NCBI GenBank assembly: GCA_964498605.1
Contig: CAZCHK010000076.1
Span: 1 to 7,330, forward strand
Direction of reading: 5' to 3'
DNA length: 7,330 bases
DNA from: JBGQAS01 sp964498605
GTDB lineage: Bacteria; Chloroflexota; Anaerolineae; Anaerolineales; Anaerolineaceae
Each line of letters starts with the position of its first letter. Within the stretch, counting starts at the first letter, position 1. The position numbers were made by a program, and so were the translations under genes. Below are positions 1-5,199 of the stretch, in pieces. Below the pieces are notes generated by a model that had not been told where the DNA came from, searched no databases, and was given only the letters and a program-made list of their open reading frames with translations.

Positions 1-54
1 TTGGAAAGGTGGTGAAGTGCCCTCGGGAAAAGACCTGATAAAGAAAAAACATTA

Positions 55-83
55 TTGACCAATCCAAATAGACTTGATATAAT
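55..83 (+). promoter_or_regulatory. Strong sigma70-type promoter of rpoB
   Basis: The -35 box is TTGACC (55-60, five of six consensus bases). A spacer of exactly 17 bp follows, then a perfect -10 box TATAAT (78-83). Transcription should start near base 90, giving an untranslated leader of about 70 nt before rpoB. The A/T-rich stretch at 41-56 could act as an UP-like element. A promoter this close to consensus directly before rpoB implies that rpoB need not depend on read-through from an rplJL-type operon. Seen directly as sequence; activity and start point are inferred. Confidence 0.85.
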
Positions 84-92
84 AATAAATTG

Positions 93-112
93 CGCATCTC
101 CGGTTTGATGCG
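93..112 (+). promoter_or_regulatory. Hairpin at the 5' end of the rpoB leader
   Basis: CGCATC (93-98) pairs perfectly with GATGCG (107-112) around an 8-nt loop, TCCGGTTT. It would sit within the first few nucleotides of the rpoB mRNA. Possible roles are protection of the 5' end or a small regulatory element. Loop bases GGTTT (102-106) are complementary to AAACC (139-143), just upstream of the ribosome binding site, so a pseudoknot is conceivable. There is no T-tract, so it is not a terminator. Its function is unknown. Confidence 0.45.
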
Positions 113-159
113 ATGATTCATGTTTAATTAGTTCCGGGAAACCTGACCAGGAGTGTAGA

Positions 160-3100
160 ATGCCTTCAGAGCTGCCAGTAAAATCGTACGCGCGTATTCC
201 AAAAATATTTGACATCCCGAATTTGATAGAAGTCCAGCTGGATTCTTTTAAAAGATTAAAAGAAGAGGGTTTGGCGGACCTTTTTGACGAAATCTCTCCC
301 ATCGAGTCTTACAACAAGGGGATGAAATTATACTTTCCATGTAAGAATCCCGAACTCAAGTCGTGGGATCTTCAATTTTACTTTGAGCCCCCCAAGTATT
401 CGATGGATCAGTGCGTGGAAAGAGACCTTAATTACGCCAGCGGATTGAAAGTCGACGTGCTGCTGGCGGGACCGGAAATTTCTCAACCCATTAAATCCAA
501 TCTATTTTTGGGTGAGTTCCCTGAAATGACCGAAAAAGGTACGTTCATCATAAACGGCACAGAGCGCGTGGTCGTGTCTCAGCTTATCCGTTCGCCAGGT
601 GTGTATTTTGACGCGCAGGTCGATCGAACTTCAGGTCGAAAGCTGTCAACCGCAAAATTGATCCCTGATCGCGGTGCCTGGATGGAATTTGAAACCCGGA
701 AGAATGACTACCTCATCCTGAAATTCAACCGCAAAAAGACAATCCCCATCACGGTATTCTTGAGGGCTTTGGCTGCCGTTGATGACGGGGTGACGGATCC
801 CCCTCTGAAAACCGGGAAAACAGAAGAACTGATCGACCTGTTTGCCGAGGTCGATACGAATAACGACCGAAAGTTCATCGAAGCCACGATCAGGCAGGAA
901 CCCGAATGGGATCCCAATCGACCGGTTGCGGAATCGGCCTTGCTCGAGTTCTTTAAAAAAATGAGACCTGGCGATCCGGCGACACCTGAAAACGCCAGAA
1001 ACTTCATCCTGGAACAGCTTTTTGATCAACGCCATTACGATCTCGAACGCGTTGGCCGATACAAATTAAACCAGAAACTGGATTTGATGGAGCAGGTTGA
1101 GTTGGGGCATCGCACCATCACGAAATGGGACATTGTCCGTTTAATACAGCGCATGATATTGATCAACAATGAGAAAATCGACAAGGACGATATCGATCAT
1201 CTTGGAAACCGCCGTGTGAAAACGGTTGGAGAATTGATCCAGAACAAATTACGCGTTGGGCTGCGAAGGATGGAGCGAGTGATAAAGGAACGCATGTCCA
1301 TTCGCGATCAAAACTCGGAAGCATCACCCGTGTCTCTTGTTAACATCAGACCCGTGGTTGCTGCTTTGCGGGAGTTCTTTGGCTCAAGTCAGCTGTCCCA
1401 ATTCATGGATCAGACGAATCCCCTGGCTGAATTGCGACACAAACGGACCCTCTCGGCTTTAGGACCGGGCGGCCTGAGGCGTGAGCGAGCCGGCTTCGAT
1501 GTACGCGATGTGCATCACTCCCACTACGGACGCATCTGCCCGATTGAAACTCCTGAAGGTCCAAACATTGGCCTGATCGGGCGTCTCGCTTCATTCGCGC
1601 GTGTCAATCAATTTGGATTCATCGAAACGCCGTACCGGCGGGTTAGAAAAAGCCTGCCCGTGGATGACGATCGATTGGCTGGCAGGAAACTGCGGGAATC
1701 CATTGCCCACCCAAAAACAGGCGAGGTGGTTGCGGCGGAAAATGAGACGCTGACATCAAAAACGATCTCGGCGATCAAAAAGGCCCGTAAAGATCTGCCA
1801 GAGGTACTGGTTGTGCCATTCGTCACGGAAGAAGTTGAATACCTTTCTGCGGACGCTGAGGATAAATTCATGATTGCTCAGGCAAACACTCCTCTGAATC
1901 CGGACAACGAATTCGATGTCGAGATGATTTCCAGCCGTTATTACTCAGACTTCCTTGAGGTACGATCAGAGCAGATCGATTACATGGATGTAGCCCCGCA
2001 TCAGGTCGTTGGTATCAGTGCTGCGTTGATTCCTTTCCTTGAACATGATGACGCCAACCGCGCGTTGATGGGTTCGAACATGCAGGCGCAGGCTGTTCCT
2101 TTGATCAATCCTGAAATACCGCTGGTCGCCACAGGGATGGAAGGATATGCGGCCATGCACAGCGGGCAGGTTCTGGAAGCGAACGATGATGGCGAGGTCA
2201 TCTCCGTGACGGGTCAGGACATCCAGCTCAAGACCGCAAACGGGATAAGAAAATTCGAGCTGCGGAAATACCAACGCTCCAACCAGAGCACCTGTATCGA
2301 CCAGCGCCCAGCGGTTGTCAAAGGGCAGAAAGTCAAGAAAGGTGATATTCTGGCTGACTCCAGTTCGACGCGCGAAGGTCAGCTCGCTTTGGGACAAAAT
2401 GTCGTTATCGCTTTTGTTTCATGGGAGGGAGGAAACTTCGAGGACGCCATTCTCGTATCTGAGCGGCTGGTTCAAGATGATCGATTCTCTTCGATCCACA
2501 TCGAGAAACATGAATTGGAGGCGCGTGACACGCGCCTGGGACCAGAGGAGATCACCCGCGACATCCCCAATGTGGGCGATGAGGCGATCAAAGACCTTGA
2601 TGAGGAAGGGATCATCCGGATTGGCGCGGAAGTATACCCCGGAGATATCCTGGTGGGGAAAATCACCCCGAAGGGTGAAAAAGAACTCACGCCAGAGGAG
2701 AGGTTGTTACGGGCGATTTTTGGTGAAAAATCGCGAGACGTAAAGGACACTTCTCTGAGGATGCCGCATGGCGAGCGCGGAAAAGTCGTCGACGTGAAAG
2801 TGTTCACCAGGGCGGATAACATTGAACTGGCTGCCGGCGTGGATAAGATGGTGCGCATCTCCGTCGCGCACCTGCGGAAGATCACCGCTGGCGATAAAAT
2901 GGCAGGTCGTCATGGGAACAAGGGGGTCGTCTCCCGCGTCATCGCGGTGGAAGACATGCCTTACCTGGCGGATGGCACACCCATCGATATAATTTTGAAC
3001 CCGCTCGGCGTTCCCGGACGTATGAATATCGGGCAGGTATTGGAAACTCATCTGGGCTGGGCCGCGCACGAACTGGGCTTCCGGGCACTCACGCCAGTTT

Positions 3101-4083
3101 TTGACGGTTCAAACGAGTATGAAATCGAGGCGGAATTAGCCCGGGCCTGGCTGGTTGGAAAAGCCTGGCGTGAAACCGCTGAAAAAGCCTGGGAATGGCT
3201 CAAGGAGCAAAGCTACACCCCCGAATCCATCAAGGACGATGAGGAGGTTCGGCTGCTGTACCTTGAATCCTGGTTGGGACCAAAGAACTACGAAATTCAT
3301 CGCCTGGCAGAGGATCGCAATTACGCTCGACGCGTGACTGTGACGGAATGGCTGAAGGAAAAAGGATACGACGCGAGTCAAATTCTGAAATATGATAGCC
3401 TTGAACCGGGAACTCCTGCCATATCAGAGCAGGATACCCGCGCGATCGAGGTGTGTTTGCGCTTGTGGCTTGAAGAAAATGGAGAAAATGCCAGCAAGGT
3501 TTCCGATGAGCATATTCGCCAGAAAGCTGAAAAGTACATGCGGGAAACCGGCGTTCCAATGCCGATCCTGGGAAAACAAATCCTTCGCGATGGGCAAAAC
3601 GGAAGACCGTACGATCAACCTGTCACGGTGGGTGTGATGACCATGTTAAAACTGCACCACCTGGTTGAGGATAAGGTGCACGCACGCGCGACCGGACCTT
3701 ACAGCCTGGTCACACAGCAACCGCTGGGTGGTAAAGCGCAGTTCGGTGGGCAGCGGTTTGGAGAAATGGAAGTGTGGGCTTTGGAGGCATATGGAGCCGC
3801 GTACACGCTGCAAGAGATGCTGACCATTAAATCCGACGATGTGCAAGGGCGGACCAGCGCTTATGAAGCGATCGTCAAAGGGATACCGATCGAAGAGCCA
3901 AGTCTTCCGGCATCGTTCCGCGTGCTTGTCAAAGAACTGCAGAGCTTGGGGTTGGCGGTGGAAGCGTTGATCGACTCAAATGAAGTGATCAAATTCGGCA
4001 AAGATGAGGATAAGATACGTCAACCAAGGTTGGATACCGGATTATTGGGTATTCAAGGCGGTTTAGGCGGAAGTTTTTCTTGA
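160..4083 (+). CDS. rpoB: DNA-directed RNA polymerase subunit beta
   Basis: This is the catalytic beta subunit of RNA polymerase (1307 aa), which with beta' forms the active-site cleft. The start is ATG with AGGAG six bases upstream (149-153). The N-terminus (IPNLIEVQLDSF) and RVVVSQLIRSPGVYFD are typical. The rifampicin-pocket segment GSSQLSQFMDQTNPLAEL begins at residue 408, and ETPEGPNIGLI follows. GGNFEDA (757-763) holds the conserved Glu761-Asp762 pair near the active site. GDKMAGRHGNKG (911-922) carries the two lysines that contact the initiating nucleotide and RNA. The C-terminal block LVTQQPLGGKAQFGGQRFGEMEVWALEAYGA is intact from about residue 1183. Two oddities stand out: Thr430 where most bacteria have Arg (E. 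coli Arg529), and an insertion of about 136 residues around 994-1129. The protein is longer than Thermus beta (about 1119 aa), mainly because of this insertion. rpoC does not follow. Identity is certain. Confidence 0.99.
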   Translation: MPSELPVKSYARIPKIFDIPNLIEVQLDSFKRLKEEGLADLFDEISPIESYNKGMKLYFPCKNPELKSWDLQFYFEPPKYSMDQCVERDLNYASGLKVDVLLAGPEISQPIKSNLFLGEFPEMTEKGTFIINGTERVVVSQLIRSPGVYFDAQVDRTSGRKLSTAKLIPDRGAWMEFETRKNDYLILKFNRKKTIPITVFLRALAAVDDGVTDPPLKTGKTEELIDLFAEVDTNNDRKFIEATIRQEPEWDPNRPVAESALLEFFKKMRPGDPATPENARNFILEQLFDQRHYDLERVGRYKLNQKLDLMEQVELGHRTITKWDIVRLIQRMILINNEKIDKDDIDHLGNRRVKTVGELIQNKLRVGLRRMERVIKERMSIRDQNSEASPVSLVNIRPVVAALREFFGSSQLSQFMDQTNPLAELRHKRTLSALGPGGLRRERAGFDVRDVHHSHYGRICPIETPEGPNIGLIGRLASFARVNQFGFIETPYRRVRKSLPVDDDRLAGRKLRESIAHPKTGEVVAAENETLTSKTISAIKKARKDLPEVLVVPFVTEEVEYLSADAEDKFMIAQANTPLNPDNEFDVEMISSRYYSDFLEVRSEQIDYMDVAPHQVVGISAALIPFLEHDDANRALMGSNMQAQAVPLINPEIPLVATGMEGYAAMHSGQVLEANDDGEVISVTGQDIQLKTANGIRKFELRKYQRSNQSTCIDQRPAVVKGQKVKKGDILADSSSTREGQLALGQNVVIAFVSWEGGNFEDAILVSERLVQDDRFSSIHIEKHELEARDTRLGPEEITRDIPNVGDEAIKDLDEEGIIRIGAEVYPGDILVGKITPKGEKELTPEERLLRAIFGEKSRDVKDTSLRMPHGERGKVVDVKVFTRADNIELAAGVDKMVRISVAHLRKITAGDKMAGRHGNKGVVSRVIAVEDMPYLADGTPIDIILNPLGVPGRMNIGQVLETHLGWAAHELGFRALTPVFDGSNEYEIEAELARAWLVGKAWRETAEKAWEWLKEQSYTPESIKDDEEVRLLYLESWLGPKNYEIHRLAEDRNYARRVTVTEWLKEKGYDASQILKYDSLEPGTPAISEQDTRAIEVCLRLWLEENGENASKVSDEHIRQKAEKYMRETGVPMPILGKQILRDGQNGRPYDQPVTVGVMTMLKLHHLVEDKVHARATGPYSLVTQQPLGGKAQFGGQRFGEMEVWALEAYGAAYTLQEMLTIKSDDVQGRTSAYEAIVKGIPIEEPSLPASFRVLVKELQSLGLAVEALIDSNEVIKFGKDEDKIRQPRLDTGLLGIQGGLGGSFS
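3139..3546 (+). other. Extra Trp-rich helical segment inserted in RpoB
   Basis: Residues about 994-1129 lie between the conserved beta block TPVFDGSNEYEIEAEL and the block LRDGQNGRPYDQPVTVG. In E. coli the two blocks (FDG to LYDG) are about 22 residues apart; here they are 158 apart, so about 136 residues are extra. The segment is charged and apparently helical, with seven tryptophans and recurring WL pairs at 997, 1013, 1038, 1064 and 1103. The reading frame and flanking conserved blocks are intact, so it is a real in-frame insertion and not a frameshift. E. coli SI2 sits before TPVFDG, so this is a different site. Boundaries are approximate and no domain family is recognised. Confidence 0.8.
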
Positions 4084-4108
4084 CGCTGAAATACTGACAT
4101 GTTATAAT
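4080..4108 (+). promoter_or_regulatory. Strong promoter of the rpsL-rpsG-fusA-tuf operon, overlapping the rpoB stop
   Basis: The -35 box is TTGACG (4080-4085), made of the last base of the final rpoB serine codon, the TGA stop and two further bases. The spacer is exactly 17 bp. The -10 box is a perfect TATAAT (4103-4108) with the extended TG motif (TGtTATAAT, TG at 4100-4101). Transcription should start near 4115, leaving a leader of about 137 nt. It closely resembles the rpoB promoter, so both units are likely read by the housekeeping holoenzyme. Base match is seen directly; activity is inferred. Confidence 0.88.
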
Positions 4109-4123
4109 GTCGGGCTGTTATTA

Positions 4124-4148
4124 AAGGTGCTCGGTGATTGGTTACCTT
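4124..4148 (+). promoter_or_regulatory. First leader hairpin upstream of rpsL (candidate anti-antiterminator)
   Basis: AAGGTG (4124-4129) can pair with TACCTT (4143-4148), six pairs including one G-U. Alternatively GGTGA (4133-4137) pairs with TTACC (4142-4146) around a TTGG loop. Either form uses bases 4145-4146, which are also needed for the next hairpin (4145-4164). This would let it act as the first switch arm of an attenuator. The stems are weak and the role is inferred. Confidence 0.35.
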
Positions 4149-4164
4149 GCCTGAATAGGTGAGG
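4145..4164 (+). promoter_or_regulatory. Candidate antiterminator hairpin in the rpsL leader
   Basis: CCTTGCCT (4145-4152) pairs along all eight positions with AGGTGAGG (4157-4164), with two central G-U pairs and a GAAT tetraloop. Its right arm takes bases 4160-4164, which form the base of the terminator-like stem at 4160-4188. The two structures therefore exclude each other, the arrangement expected of an antiterminator. Pairing is seen directly; regulatory use is inferred. Confidence 0.5.
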
Positions 4165-4196
4165 CCATCATTGAAGAAGGTGGCCTCATTTGTTTC
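4160..4196 (+). terminator. Terminator-like hairpin: rpoB terminator and/or rpsL attenuator
   Basis: TGAGGCCATC (4160-4169) pairs with GGTGGCCTCA (4179-4188): ten pairs with one G-U and a GC-rich core, around a 9-nt loop. It is followed by TTTGTTTC (4189-4196), a moderate T-tract. It lies about 45 nt downstream of the predicted rpsL operon start, inside its leader. It could end rpoB transcripts, but rpsL transcripts must also pass it, so it probably works as an attenuator. No other terminator candidate is seen after rpoB. The interrupted T-tract limits certainty. Confidence 0.55.
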
Positions 4197-4251
4197 TCGA
4201 ATAGGGAAGAAAGCGATCACCATGTTTAAATTACTTTGGAGGCTGTAGAAA

Positions 4252-4677
4252 GTGCCAACTATCAATCAACTGATCCGAAAAGGACGCGAATCGAGAAAAT
4301 CGAAGAGCAAAGCGCCCGCTTTACTGTTCACATTGAACTCGAAGAAACAGCGCAGAACAAAGCAGATAAAAGGTGCCCCCCAGAAACGCGGCGTATGCAC
4401 TGTTGTGAAAACGACAACACCTAAAAAACCGAATTCCGCATTACGGAAAATCGCGCGCGTGCGTTTATCCAACGGCGTCGAGGTGACAGCGTATATTCCT
4501 GGCGAAGGCCATCAGCTGCAGGAGCACTCCGTCGTTCTTGTTCGCGGCGGCCGCGTAAAAGACTTACCCGGTGTGCGCTATCATATCGTTCGCGGTTCCC
4601 TGGATTCAACCGGTGTAGCCAAACGAAGTCAGGGTCGTTCAAAATACGGCGCAAAACGCCCTAAAGCAGAAGCATAG
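4252..4677 (+). CDS. rpsL: 30S ribosomal protein S12
   Basis: S12 (141 aa) lies at the 30S decoding centre and helps set translational accuracy. The GTG start is supported by GGAGG at 4238-4242, nine bases upstream, and by the classic N-terminus PTINQLIRKGR. PQKRGVC (43-49) and TTTPKKPNSALRK (54-66) are intact; Lys59 matches the E. coli residue whose change causes streptomycin resistance. GGRVKDLPGVRYH starts at residue 99; Asp104 is the position that RimO methylthiolates in other bacteria. Compared with E. coli S12 (124 aa) there are about 13 extra basic residues near 25-38, just after the PAL motif. Bacillus has an insertion of similar size there. First gene of a tight operon, 25 nt before rpsG, behind a leader of about 137 nt. 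Identity is certain. Confidence 0.98.
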   Translation: MPTINQLIRKGRESRKSKSKAPALLFTLNSKKQRRTKQIKGAPQKRGVCTVVKTTTPKKPNSALRKIARVRLSNGVEVTAYIPGEGHQLQEHSVVLVRGGRVKDLPGVRYHIVRGSLDSTGVAKRSQGRSKYGAKRPKAEA

Positions 4678-4702
4678 TTTTTAGTGATTTGGAGTTAATA
4701 AC

Positions 4703-5170
4703 ATGCGTCGAACAAAACCGATCAAAAGAGTAATTATCCCTGACCCAAAGTACCAAAATTTGGTTGTGCAGGATTTCATCAATCGTATCATGCGGCGAGG
4801 AAAAAGAAGCGTTGCCACAACGCTTGTATACGATGCCTTTGCAGCGATTGAGAAAGAAACCGGAAAAAATCCAATCGATATTTTCGATCTTGCATTGAAG
4901 AATGTTGGTCCATTGATGGAAGTACGCCCGCGCAGGGTAGGCGGCGCGACCTATCAGGTTCCAATGGAAGTACCGGCAGACCGCAAAGCCACTCTTGCCA
5001 TGCGCTGGATCATTGATTCTGCCAAAGCGCGCACCGGAAAATCATTTTCCGAGAAACTGACCGCGGAACTTATGGACGCGTCAAATAATCAGGGTGCCGC
5101 TGTGCGCAAGCGTGAAGAAACCCACAAGATGGCAGAAGCCAATCGTGCTTTTTCCCATTTTCGACTGTAG
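4703..5170 (+). CDS. rpsG: 30S ribosomal protein S7
   Basis: S7 (155 aa) nucleates assembly of the 30S head by binding the 3' domain of 16S rRNA and lines the E site. Start ATG has GGAG at 4691-4694, eight bases upstream. Diagnostic blocks are IPDPKY near the N-terminus, RRVGGATYQVPMEV from residue 77, LAMRWI, and the C-terminal KREETHKMAEANRAFSHFR. Length is normal for the short bacterial form. In E. coli, S7 represses its operon by binding the rpsL-rpsG spacer. Here that spacer is only 25 nt, so an E. coli-type site does not fit and control may instead lie in the leader before rpsL (inference). Identity is certain. Confidence 0.98.
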   Translation: MRRTKPIKRVIIPDPKYQNLVVQDFINRIMRRGKRSVATTLVYDAFAAIEKETGKNPIDIFDLALKNVGPLMEVRPRRVGGATYQVPMEVPADRKATLAMRWIIDSAKARTGKSFSEKLTAELMDASNNQGAAVRKREETHKMAEANRAFSHFRL

Positions 5171-5172
5171 GT

Positions 5173-5178
5173 AAGGAG
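5173..5178 (+). promoter_or_regulatory. Shine-Dalgarno-like AAGGAG unusually far from the fusA start
   Basis: AAGGAG is the only strong Shine-Dalgarno match before fusA but ends 21 bases before the ATG at 5200, well beyond the usual 5-10. An in-frame TGA at 5194-5196 blocks any earlier fusA start, and the N-terminus matches the family, so the ATG is right. Weak local pairing, such as AGCC (5177-5180) with GGTT (5188-5191), might shorten the distance, or coupling from rpsG may drive initiation. Confidence 0.5.
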
Positions 5179-5199
5179 CCTATACCCGGTTGGTGATCC

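Noticed and set aside
1..58. Possible C-terminal end of an upstream gene: frame 2 ends with a stop at 56-58 (tail GKDLIKKKHY), frame 3 with a stop at 36-38 (tail KVVKCPREKT).
   Set aside because: Too short to choose a frame or recognise a family; neither tail matches a known rplL or rplJ ending, so no gene is called.
2472..2885. Antisense open frame of 137 codons within rpoB, and similar frames on both strands in rpoB and fusA.
   Set aside because: They lie wholly inside strongly conserved coding sequence, have no supporting ribosome sites or recognisable protein features, and fit chance openness in a long gene.
2965..2993. Perfect TATAAT at 2988-2993 inside rpoB, a possible internal promoter.
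   Set aside because: The sequence 17 bp upstream is CTGGCG, not a -35 box, and there is no extended TG motif.
3139..3546. The RpoB insertion as an intein or a mobile element.
   Set aside because: No intein splice motifs, no terminal repeats, no endonuclease motif, and it is far shorter than an intein; it reads as a helical protein insertion.
4107..4124. Mini frame ATG TCG GGC TGT TAT TAA after rpoB.
   Set aside because: Its ATG lies within the -10 box of the rpsL promoter and upstream of the predicted transcription start, so it would not be on the rpsL mRNA; it also lacks a ribosome site.
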